Assembly: GCA_946478935.1 (NCBI GenBank)
Contig: CAMLEL010000104.1
Span: forward strand, 1 to 7,814
DNA length: 7,814 nt
Reading direction: 5' to 3'
Origin: an uncultured Armatimonadota bacterium
GTDB taxonomy: Bacteria > Armatimonadota > Fimbriimonadia > Fimbriimonadales > Fimbriimonadaceae
Shown: positions 1 through 6,029 of the stretch, in pieces
Layout of the letters: each line of letters starts with the position of its first letter
Numbering within the stretch: position 1 is the stretch's first letter
Program-made: the position numbers and the translations under genes
The notes under the pieces: generated by a model
Databases searched by the model: none
Seen by the model: only the letters and a program-made list of their open reading frames with translations
Told to the model about the DNA's origin: nothing

Positions 1-1892
1 CTCGATCGAGCATCGGAATTCAGGTCGTAGACGGTCATTTCATATTTGCCAGGTGACAAGCCAAGGGCACGAAGCTTGATGGATTTAGGCTGCGAGTCCG
101 TTGAAGCGGTCACGCGAGCCATCAGCCAATCGAGTTGACCCAAAGTCTGAACTGAGGCTTCGTAGCCCATGTCGGTGAACGTGAACGATCGCATGACGAC
201 CCAATCCGGACCTAGATTTTCGATCGTAAGGACGTGGTTTCCGGGCCCGTAGGGCACGGTCAGGCGGTCGGCAACAGTTGAATCCTTTGCGGTTGCAGGA
301 AACGCCTTTTGAGCGACTTGCTTGCCGTCGAGTTGGAACTGCAACTCTGCGCCAGCTTTGGCGATTTGGGAGAGCTGAAGTGTGAAGACACCTGGCCTCG
401 TGGCTCTGAACTTAAACGTTAGCGGGGCCGGGAACATTTCGCGTTTGGTTGGGCCCTGCAGGTATGAAGGCAGGCCGCCAAGACCGGTTGGAGACTGGCC
501 GGGCACCACTTGAAACTCCGTGCTCTCAGCTTTCGCCCAACCCAAGCCCGGATGGAATGTCATGTCGACCAGGTTGTCGGTGGTGATGCCAACCGAAACA
601 GGACGAGCGCCGAGGCGTTGAGTGAAATTCGATGCATTCAAGATGGCAGCCGTGCGCGCAAACTCACCATACAGGTTCTGACGGTGAACTACCTCCCAGG
701 TCCAGAATGAACCTGCGCCTGCGTGGCTCGATAGAAGTCCTGCCCAAATGCCGTCGCGGACCGCTCTGCGTTGATCCGGTCCGTCAAGTCCGGCGGGGCC
801 GAATTCACCAAAGAAAAGTGGCTTGTCCGAAGGAACTTGAAAAGAGGATATGGCGGTTCGAACATCGGCCGGATAGACGTGCGGTTGGTAGTAGTCCATC
901 GCTTCATAGAGCTTGGGCATCTCAAATGTCGAGCTCGTGGTAACGAGATGTTTATAGGGGTCGATAGAGCGTAGGAACTCGGCCATTTCGCTGTGCCAAG
1001 CCAGCACGTCGGACCATCGGTCCTCGTACCTTGCGTCTACCCACTCGACCTCGTTAAAAAGCTCCCAAGCCATGACGTTCGGAGAGTGACCCCATCGGGC
1101 GACGGCGTACCTCAGCCACATCTTTGAGCGGCGTTTCGCTTCAGGATCAGTAAAGAAATCGGCGGGTTTTTCCAAGAAACCGCCCTTTGCCTTGTTCCAT
1201 GGGTGAGTCGCCCAATTCGAATCTGTTCTCGTGCTGAACAGGCCATGGTGGAAAAGCACCATTTGCAGAGGAACTTTTGAGGCGTCGGCCGCCCCAACAA
1301 CTTCATCCCACCTCGGAAATGCATCCGCCAGCATTCGATCCTCGTCACCCGACCCATCGCGCGACACCCATGGGTTCTTCCCGTCCCAAGAACACGCCCA
1401 AACGCGAGTCCAGTTGACGCCGTTCTGCCCCATGGTCTTAATCATGTCGGCCAGGTCTGGCAGGCCTGGGCTCTGCCAGCCGAGGTTGAATCCAAGCGGC
1501 AAGTAGCTGCTTCCGTCGTCGAAACGGAATCGCCCACGATTCAATGGATCGAGGCGAATGAAACCTTTTGGAATTGGCTTCGTGGACAGGTCCACAAATT
1601 CGGGCTCGCTGATTGCATCGACCGTCTGGCCATTCCGGACCAGGGTCGCACGGTACTTGCCAGGAGTTTGAGCGACTAGGACTGCGCGCCACCCACCTTC
1701 TGTTTCATCGAAGAATGCGAGCCGCTCTTCGACGTTTCCCTTGCCGTCGATGAATCGAACACGCAAGTCGTTCTTTTCAAAATCGTACGGATTGCCGGCA
1801 TAGGTGAACGGAAACGTAACGGATTCCGGACCGTACCACTTGACCGGCGAGGCCTGAATTTGAAGCGACAACAAGAGAGCAACGGTGAGCAT
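1..1892 (-). CDS. Secreted clan GH-A-like glycoside hydrolase with DUF5060-like N-terminus (partial, 3' end outside window)
   Basis: The reverse strand is open from ATG at 1892 to the window edge: 630 codons without a stop. An in-frame TAA at 1910-1908 leaves this ATG as the only ATG start. Residues 1-14 form a short hydrophobic signal peptide (MLTVALLLSLQIQA) without the usual N-terminal positive charge. Residues 16-100 look like the beta-sandwich DUF5060 domain that precedes many polysaccharide-degrading TIM barrels. Residues 110-430 are the barrel: MAWELFNEVEW gives the N280-E281 acid/base pair, PLFFGEFG gives nucleophile E363, and SFWTWE (395-400) fits the substrate-stacking Trp of strand 8. 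Residues 487-575 resemble a jelly-roll carbohydrate-binding domain. A retaining beta-glycosidase (GH5-like cellulase/mannanase/galactosidase type) acting outside the cytoplasm is inferred; family and substrate cannot be assigned. No Shine-Dalgarno is visible. The C-terminus is missing from the window. Confidence 0.9.
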   Translation of the reverse strand, partial: MLTVALLLSLQIQASPVKWYGPESVTFPFTYAGNPYDFEKNDLRVRFIDGKGNVEERLAFFDETEGGWRAVLVAQTPGKYRATLVRNGQTVDAISEPEFVDLSTKPIPKGFIRLDPLNRGRFRFDDGSSYLPLGFNLGWQSPGLPDLADMIKTMGQNGVNWTRVWACSWDGKNPWVSRDGSGDEDRMLADAFPRWDEVVGAADASKVPLQMVLFHHGLFSTRTDSNWATHPWNKAKGGFLEKPADFFTDPEAKRRSKMWLRYAVARWGHSPNVMAWELFNEVEWVDARYEDRWSDVLAWHSEMAEFLRSIDPYKHLVTTSSTFEMPKLYEAMDYYQPHVYPADVRTAISSFQVPSDKPLFFGEFGPAGLDGPDQRRAVRDGIWAGLLSSHAGAGSFWTWEVVHRQNLYGEFARTAAILNASNFTQRLGARPVSVGITTDNLVDMTFHPGLGWAKAESTEFQVVPGQSPTGLGGLPSYLQGPTKREMFPAPLTFKFRATRPGVFTLQLSQIAKAGAELQFQLDGKQVAQKAFPATAKDSTVADRLTVPYGPGNHVLTIENLGPDWVVMRSFTFTDMGYEASVQTLGQLDWLMARVTASTDSQPKSIKLRALGLSPGKYEMTVYDLNSDARS

Positions 1893-1998
1893 AGGCGCGA
1901 CCGAATGTTACCGAACAGGACTCCCGGCATCCTCTGCGTCTAACTCCAGATTGCAACCAAATACAAGGTGAAAGCAATACAATAGGAACACGAACTCG
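1893..1998. promoter_or_regulatory. Divergent intergenic spacer with candidate promoters for both flanking genes
   Basis: This 106-bp spacer separates two head-to-head genes, so it must hold both start regions unless transcription enters from outside. For the plus-strand gene, TACAAT (1978-1983) is a good -10 match, 15 nt before the ATG, giving a leader of only about 8-9 nt. TTGCAA (1951-1956) is the nearest -35-like hexamer, but its 21-bp spacing is too long. For the minus-strand glycosidase, TAACAT (1910-1905) is a TANNNT-type -10 sitting 12 nt before its ATG. It lies between two CCGAA direct repeats (1901-1905 and 1911-1915) one helical turn apart. These are motif matches only. Confidence 0.35.
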
Positions 1999-2619
1999 AT
2001 GAGTCAGAACCATTACAGTGATCAAGATGCCGAGGAGATTCTCAAGATCGCCTCACGGGAAACGGGCACTGGCGGAATGAGCCGCGAGCGGCTCCTCCAG
2101 ACCGCCGCTGAACTTGGCATTTCAGCGGAGACGGTCGAGCGTGCGGAAGAGCAGATGCGCCTAAAGCGTGAGGCCTCAAGGGAGCAAGAAGAAGACGTTG
2201 AGCTGAAGAGACAGTTCGAGGGTGAACGACGATCGAAGTTTCTCGCCGATCTTTGGAGTTATCTCGGCGTGAACGCCGGATTGATCGGAATTTGGTGGTT
2301 TTCTGGAAGTTCGTACTTCTGGCCCAAGTGGGTCCTGTTGTTTTGGGGCATCGGCGTCTTGGTCGACTTTTTCGGCACCTTCTTCAACCGAGACGAGACG
2401 AAGTTTCAACGATGGAAGCGACGCAGGCACCGCAAGTCAATGAGTTCGCAGCAAATGGGGGATCAATCGACGCCGATCCTCGACGAAATCACCTCGACTG
2501 GCGAGGTCACCAAGATCGAAGCAATCAAGACGTTGCGAGAGCGGCTCAGCTTGGATTTGCGCGATGCAAAGGATGTGGCCGACCAGTATGAGAAAGAGAA
2601 CCCCGGTATTTTTACTTGA
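1999..2619 (+). CDS. Small membrane protein: helical N-terminus, 2TM-like hairpin, ribosomal L7/L12-like C-terminal segment
   Basis: A 206-residue protein of unknown function. Residues 1-60 are a soluble, charged helical region containing a small helix-turn-helix-like stretch (MSRERLLQTAAELGISAETV, 27-46). Residues 60-80 are a highly charged linker or coiled coil. Residues 85-102 and 107-128 are two membrane segments rich in Trp and Phe (VNAGLIGIWW, FWPKWVLLFWGIG), matching the pattern of the 2TM domain family. A basic cytoplasmic stretch follows (KFQRWKRRRHRK, 135-146). The tail at 168-198 (KIEAIKTLRERLSLDLRDAK) resembles the C-terminal domain of ribosomal protein bL12, whose signature is K-I-x-x-I-K-x-x-R-...-L-x-x-A-K. 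By the positive-inside rule both ends are probably cytoplasmic. AGGA at 1984-1987 is a weak, distant ribosome site (11 nt). The domain calls come from pattern recognition, not a search. Confidence 0.85.
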   Translation: MSQNHYSDQDAEEILKIASRETGTGGMSRERLLQTAAELGISAETVERAEEQMRLKREASREQEEDVELKRQFEGERRSKFLADLWSYLGVNAGLIGIWWFSGSSYFWPKWVLLFWGIGVLVDFFGTFFNRDETKFQRWKRRRHRKSMSSQQMGDQSTPILDEITSTGEVTKIEAIKTLRERLSLDLRDAKDVADQYEKENPGIFT

Positions 2620-2760
2620 CCTAAATGTTCATAATCTCCTATCCTCGTTATAGACCTTGATTCGGTCGCGTATGAAGATTAATCCGTGAAAACCACGATG
2701 GAAATACGAGTTTGTTAAAAACGTCGCATGGATTCCGCTCGTCAAGAGCTTGAAATGTGA

Positions 2761-2784
2761 CGACGATTAAGAAGGAAATCGTCG
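2761..2784. repeat. Perfect 8-bp inverted repeat with 8-nt spacer
   Basis: CGACGATT (2761-2768) and AATCGTCG (2777-2784) are perfect reverse complements separated by a purine-rich 8-nt spacer (AAGAAGGA). No run of T follows, so this is not a canonical intrinsic terminator. It lies 112 bp upstream of the phosphodiester glycosidase start and could be the operator of a dimeric regulator or an RNA hairpin. Confidence 0.55.
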
Positions 2785-2822
2785 CAGGAACACATATTCG
2801 TAGGACAATGTGGTCCAGAGTT

Positions 2823-2866
2823 GGTGTAATGCAAGTTTGTTGGCGGCTGGCCAACATTGCTGCACC
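2823..2866 (+). promoter_or_regulatory. Nested stem-loop upstream of the phosphodiester glycosidase gene (candidate structured leader)
   Basis: The core stem pairs TGTTGGC (2838-2844) with GCCAACA (2850-2856) around a GGCTG loop. Beyond a 3-nt bulge (2835-2837), GCAA (2831-2834) pairs with TTGC (2857-2860). Beyond a small internal loop, GGTG (2823-2826) pairs with CACC (2863-2866). This gives 15 base pairs in three nested blocks. The structure ends 29 nt before the ATG at 2896. It may be a cis-acting RNA element or an operator-like palindrome. No known riboswitch class is recognised and no transcription start is established. Confidence 0.4.
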
Positions 2867-2895
2867 TCTGAAAATCGGGGATTGGGACTGAAAAG

Positions 2896-3618
2896 ATGAG
2901 CATCTTCGCAAACTTCGTGCTGGCGGCTACGGTTGCGCCCATTGCGACGCCCGCGGCCCGCCCTATCGCATATGACTCGTTCATCCGCGACAAGGCTTTG
3001 TATCACGTGGTGAAGGCCGACCTCTCTTCCGGCTTGGTCAACCCCCGAGCCGTCTATCATCGCGGATTGACTTCCAGCTGGCAACTGGTCACCCGCAACA
3101 ACGCGACAGTCGGGATTACGGGCACCTTCTTTGCTCCTTCGAGTGGTTATCCAGTCGGTGACGTTTTGGTGGATGGCGACTTGAAAGTCCGGGGCTATCG
3201 AGGCTCTGCAATCGGGATCGACTACTTTGGGAACGTGAAGATCTTTGATACGCAGTTTCGAAAAGAATTCGATTGGAGTGAATTCCGCGGTGGAATTCGC
3301 GGTGCCGTGCGCGTGGTCTCGAACGGTAAGGTCAACCCCAATCCAAAGGCTCAGAAATTCCGTGACAAGCGTATTTGGGGCAAAGCTTCCCGGACGGCTG
3401 TTGGCTTGGATAAAAATGGCAAGCTTCTGCTCGTAGCGACCAAAAATCCGGTCACCCTCAGCCAACTCGGAAAGGCGATGGTCTCGCGCGGAGTGGTGAA
3501 TGCGGTGAGCATGGATGGCGGCGGCTCGACCTGCCTCTATTACCGTGGAAAGATGGTCATCGGTACCAGTCGCGGGTTAAGCAACATGCTCGTGCTGCAA
3601 GAGAAAGCCGCCTACTAG
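2896..3618 (+). CDS. Phosphodiester glycosidase family protein (NAGPA domain), secreted
   Basis: A compact 240-residue protein. Residues 1-22 form a short hydrophobic N-terminus ending AARP, probably a signal peptide. The rest is a single phosphodiester glycosidase (NAGPA, PF09992-type) domain. Landmarks are VTRNNATVGITGTFF (65-79, the usual N-G-x-F-F region), SSGYPVGDVLVDG (82-94), RTAVGLDKNGKLLLV (166-180), the hallmark AVSMDGGGSTCLYYRGK (203-219) and RGLSNMLVL (226-234). Characterised relatives cleave sugar-phosphodiester bonds, such as uncovering mannose-6-phosphate in animals; bacterial members are linked to surface polysaccharides and exopolysaccharide. The substrate here is unknown. 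In-frame TGA at 2869-2871 leaves ATG 2896 as the only standard start. There is no strong ribosome site. The transporter gene starts 42 bp after the stop, so co-transcription is possible. Confidence 0.9.
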   Translation: MSIFANFVLAATVAPIATPAARPIAYDSFIRDKALYHVVKADLSSGLVNPRAVYHRGLTSSWQLVTRNNATVGITGTFFAPSSGYPVGDVLVDGDLKVRGYRGSAIGIDYFGNVKIFDTQFRKEFDWSEFRGGIRGAVRVVSNGKVNPNPKAQKFRDKRIWGKASRTAVGLDKNGKLLLVATKNPVTLSQLGKAMVSRGVVNAVSMDGGGSTCLYYRGKMVIGTSRGLSNMLVLQEKAAY

Positions 3619-3660
3619 GACCCCTTTCGCCGGGATATCAGAAGCTTCCAGAATGTCAGG

Positions 3661-4539
3661 ATGTCCCGGGGGGCTCTCCTCGTCATCATATCGTCCCTGG
3701 CATTCGGGACCCTTGCCCTCTTCGCGCACCGGTCGTACGAGGCGGGGTTTGGCCAGATCCAGCTGCTTGCGGTCAGATTTTCAGTTGCCGCCGCACTTTT
3801 GATTGTCTTGGTCCTCGTGAAACGGCCGGTTTGGCCCAAAGGCCGGCAATTGGTGGGGTTGCTGGTGATGGGCGGGCTCTACGTTGGACAGTCATTCACG
3901 TTCTTCGCGGCGCTCAAGCACATTCCAGCGAGCATGGTTTCGCTCCTGCTGTACCTTTATCCCGGGATCGTGACCTTGGCGGCAGTCATCCTCTTCGGCG
4001 AACGGATGTTTGCGGCAAAATGGCTAGCCGTCTTTCTCGCAATCGCCGGCTCGGCATTGATCGTTGGGGTTTCCGGGCAGGGCAATCTCATTGGCATCAC
4101 GTATGGCATTTCGACGGCGCTTTTCTATTCCGCCTATGTATTGGTCGGTTCGGTTGCGTTGAAGAGTGTGGATCCGCTGGCATCGTCAACGATCGTTATC
4201 GGATTCGCCGCGATCGTTTACTTGGCCTTGGCAGCATTTGACCGCGGAACCCTGCCGAATGGAGTCGCCGACTGGTCGTGGGCGATCGCATTGGCGGTCA
4301 TACCCACGTTCATCGCGATCGTCACCTTGCTTGCCGGCCTCCGAATCATTGGTCCCGTGTCCACGTCGACGATTGCGGCGATTGAGCCATTGACCACTGC
4401 TGCGTTGTCGGTTGCCTTTCTTGGGGAACGGATGACGCTCATTCAAATGTTGGGCGGTACATGCATCTTGGCGGCGGTCCTGATTCTGGCAAAAGCGCCA
4501 GCCAACCGGAACCAAGCGGTATCATCAGCCTCGACTTGA
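3661..4539 (+). CDS. EamA/DMT-superfamily transporter (10 TM)
   Basis: A 292-residue, very hydrophobic protein with the ten-helix duplicated EamA architecture of the drug/metabolite transporter superfamily. Repeat 1 (about 5-138) ends with LLLYLYPGIVTLAAVILFGE (95-114). Repeat 2 (about 144-277) carries the equivalent STIAAIEPLTTAALSVAFLG (236-255). Both contain the family's E/Y-P...GE signature. The residues after 278 are a short polar tail. Such proteins export or exchange small metabolites, amino acids or nucleotide sugars across the inner membrane; the substrate cannot be read from sequence. An ATG at 3653 is out of frame, which leaves 3661. Its stop TGA overlaps the TTG start proposed for the next gene, suggesting translational coupling with the glycosyltransferase and hence possibly a role in sugar or lipid-carrier handling. 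Confidence 0.92.
   Translation: MSRGALLVIISSLAFGTLALFAHRSYEAGFGQIQLLAVRFSVAAALLIVLVLVKRPVWPKGRQLVGLLVMGGLYVGQSFTFFAALKHIPASMVSLLLYLYPGIVTLAAVILFGERMFAAKWLAVFLAIAGSALIVGVSGQGNLIGITYGISTALFYSAYVLVGSVALKSVDPLASSTIVIGFAAIVYLALAAFDRGTLPNGVADWSWAIALAVIPTFIAIVTLLAGLRIIGPVSTSTIAAIEPLTTAALSVAFLGERMTLIQMLGGTCILAAVLILAKAPANRNQAVSSAST
4536..4539 (+). other. TTGA stop/start overlap (transporter to glycosyltransferase)
   Basis: TTG (4536-4538) and TGA (4537-4539) share two bases, as in the common ATGA coupling signal but with a TTG start. No Shine-Dalgarno is visible upstream, so re-initiation by the terminating ribosome is the likely mode. GTG at 4542 is the competing start. Confidence 0.5.
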
Positions 4540-5270
4540 GTGTGCCGCACCTATCTGTGGTCGTACCGGCTTATAACGAGGAAGTCCGAATCCGCCCTTC
4601 GTTGGAGCGGCTTGCCGAGTATTACGGCGCTCAAGACTACGAGTGGGATGTCGCAATCGTCAGCGACGGCAGCACCGATCAAACCAATCGAATCGTCGAG
4701 GAGTTTGCGGCAACGCATCCCAAGTTCCGGCTGGTGGCTTACTCTCCCAATCGCGGCAAGGGCTATGCCGTGCGCAAAGGAATACTGGAAGCCCCGGGAG
4801 AATGGATTCTGTTTTGCGATGCCGACCTAGCGACGCCGCAAGAGGAAACAGAGAAGCTCCTCAAGCATATGCAGGATGGTGCGGACATAGCGATTGGAAG
4901 TCGGCCACTGCATGACAGCAAGCTTGAAGTGCGCCAGCCCTGGTACCGAGAGTTTTTAGGTCGATGCTTTAACCGTGCCGTGCAGCTATTGGCGATTAAG
5001 GGGATCAACGACACCCAATGCGGCTTCAAGATGTTCACCCGAACGGCCGCTAAGGATGTTTTCAGTCGTTGCAAACTTGATGGCTTTTCCTTTGATTTTG
5101 AGGCTCTGATGATCGGCCGCGACCTTGGCTATCGCATCGATGAAGTCCCAATCCGCTGGTCGCATCAAGAGGGTTCGAAGGTGGTCCTTTTGCGAGATGG
5201 CCCTCGGATGCTGCGGGACTTAGTCAAGTTGCGGCTCAAGGGTAAGCGGGCACGGCTGGTTAAGGATTGA
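4536..5270 (+). CDS. Family 2 glycosyltransferase, ALG5/DPM1-like (polyprenyl-phosphate sugar transferase)
   Basis: From TTG 4536 the protein has 244 residues, a single GT-A domain with no C-terminal membrane helices. Motifs: LSVVVPAYNEE (6-16, nucleotide binding), VSDGSTDQT (42-50), PNRGKGYAVRKG (71-82), the metal-binding DADLATP (95-101), IAIGSRP (118-124), DTQCGFKMF (159-167) and FDFEALMIGRDLGYRIDEVP (187-206). N-R-G-K-G-Y-A-V-R and D-A-D-L-A-T-P are typical of dolichyl/polyprenyl-phosphate glucosyl- or mannosyltransferases, so transfer from a nucleotide sugar to a lipid phosphate at the cytoplasmic membrane face is inferred. Start choice: an upstream ATG at 4461 would overlap the transporter by 79 nt and add residues unlike the family. 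TTG 4536 overlaps the stop as TTGA, as at the next junction. GTG 4542 is a close alternative. Confidence 0.92.
   Translation: MSVPHLSVVVPAYNEEVRIRPSLERLAEYYGAQDYEWDVAIVSDGSTDQTNRIVEEFAATHPKFRLVAYSPNRGKGYAVRKGILEAPGEWILFCDADLATPQEETEKLLKHMQDGADIAIGSRPLHDSKLEVRQPWYREFLGRCFNRAVQLLAIKGINDTQCGFKMFTRTAAKDVFSRCKLDGFSFDFEALMIGRDLGYRIDEVPIRWSHQEGSKVVLLRDGPRMLRDLVKLRLKGKRARLVKD
5267..5270 (+). other. TTGA stop/start overlap (glycosyltransferase to methyltransferase)
   Basis: TTG (5267-5269) and TGA (5268-5270) overlap exactly as at 4536-4539. The conserved E-E-Y lead-in immediately after the TTG supports translation from here rather than from ATG 5291. This points to coupled translation in a three-gene operon. 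Confidence 0.6.
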
Positions 5271-6004
5271 ACGCTGAAGAATACGTCAAGATGCACGACT
5301 TGGAGGACCACTATTGGTGGTTCGTCGGTCGGCGTCGGCTAGCTTTGGACCTCTTGGCAACCTATGCTTCCGGTACCCAACCTTACCGAGTCTTGGACCT
5401 GGGATGTGGAACCGGCGTGGTCTCCAAGGAAATCAAGCGGCTTGCAAACCCGGTCGGGCTCGACTTCAGCGGTCAAGCACTGGAGTTTTGCCGCGAGCGT
5501 GAACTCTGCGACCTGGTGAAGGGAGACGCAGAAGCGCTGCCGCTCGCCGAAGATACGTTCGACGCCATTGTCTCTCTGGACGTTTACGAACACTTGAAGC
5601 ACGACGAGTTGGCATTCAGGGAGTCGTTTCGAGTGTTGCGACCCGGGGGCGTTCTGGTACTGAGCGTGCCCGCCTTTCAAAGCCTATGGGGACCGCATGA
5701 CGTCGCCTTGCATCACTACCGCCGGTATCGGAAATCGGAGGTCGCACACAAGCTGCGAGCGGCTGGATTCGAGATCATCCTGAACTCGTATTCGGTGTTC
5801 CTATTGTTTCCGCTCGTTGTCATCACACGACTGGCCGAGAAGCTCAAGCGTGGTCCGGCGCGGGCATCGCTGCCGAAGGTGCCGACTTGGCTAAATCGAT
5901 TTCTCATTTGGATTCAGAAGGTGGAAGCGCAAATGGTTCTGAGTTGGAAGGGACTTCCGTGGGGAAGCAGCGTGGTTACGGTGGCCCGTAAACCTGAGGC
6001 TTAG
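5267..6004 (+). CDS. Class I SAM-dependent methyltransferase (Methyltransf_11/23-like), glycan-cluster type
   Basis: A 245-residue protein. The N-terminal EEYVKMHDLEDHYWWFVGRR (4-23) matches the E-x-x-x-W-W-F-x-G-R-R lead-in of methyltransferases often found beside GT2 genes. The SAM site is RVLDLGCGTG (41-50, motif I), VGLDFS (63-68, acidic residue after strand 2), GDAEALPL (86-93) and FDAIVSLDVYEHL (98-110). VLRPGGVLVLSVP (123-135) is the post-I/III region. HDVALHHYRRY (144-154) is typical of this subgroup. A hydrophobic segment at 175-190 may attach it to the membrane. The substrate is unknown; a sugar or lipid-linked glycan is inferred from the neighbouring glycosyltransferase. The TTG start at 5267 overlaps the upstream TGA (TTGA) and keeps the conserved N-terminus; ATG 5291 would remove part of it. 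The stop lies 25 bp before mqnA. Confidence 0.92.
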   Translation: MNAEEYVKMHDLEDHYWWFVGRRRLALDLLATYASGTQPYRVLDLGCGTGVVSKEIKRLANPVGLDFSGQALEFCRERELCDLVKGDAEALPLAEDTFDAIVSLDVYEHLKHDELAFRESFRVLRPGGVLVLSVPAFQSLWGPHDVALHHYRRYRKSEVAHKLRAAGFEIILNSYSVFLLFPLVVITRLAEKLKRGPARASLPKVPTWLNRFLIWIQKVEAQMVLSWKGLPWGSSVVTVARKPEA

Positions 6005-6017
6005 CTTCCATTCCAAG

Positions 6018-6023
6018 TAGAAT
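6018..6023 (+). promoter_or_regulatory. Candidate leaderless -10 box (TAGAAT) for mqnA
   Basis: TAGAAT fits the TANNNT -10 consensus and ends 6 nt before the ATG at 6030. Transcription would then start at or next to the A of ATG, giving a leaderless mRNA. There is no Shine-Dalgarno between the preceding stop (6002-6004) and the ATG. No convincing -35 is seen. The same arrangement occurs at 6908-6913. Confidence 0.45.
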
Positions 6024-6029
6024 CAACTC

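Larger units (their letters stand above)
2620..2895. other. 276-bp non-coding interval with two inverted repeats
   Basis: No plausible gene is seen between the membrane-protein stop and the phosphodiester glycosidase start. The left half (2620-2755) is more AT-rich and shows only weak structure, such as GACC/GGTC around 2654-2668; no hairpin followed by a T-run was found, so no rho-independent terminator can be called. The right half carries the two hairpins listed separately (2761-2784 and 2823-2866). It is the longest non-coding stretch in an otherwise tightly packed window, so it probably holds the control region of the downstream gene. Confidence 0.6.

Noticed and set aside
2654..2668. 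GACC/GGTC mini-hairpin after the membrane-protein gene as a terminator
   Set aside because: Only four base pairs and no following T-run, so not supportable as a rho-independent terminator.
2767..3465. 232-codon open frame on the minus strand
   Set aside because: It lies antisense to the phosphodiester glycosidase gene, whose protein carries clear family motifs. The antisense translation has no recognisable domain and looks like a codon-bias shadow.
4461..4535. ATG at 4461 as start of the glycosyltransferase
   Set aside because: It would overlap the transporter gene by 79 nt and add a Gly/Pro/Ser-rich extension not typical of the family. The conserved strand begins right after TTG 4536/GTG 4542.
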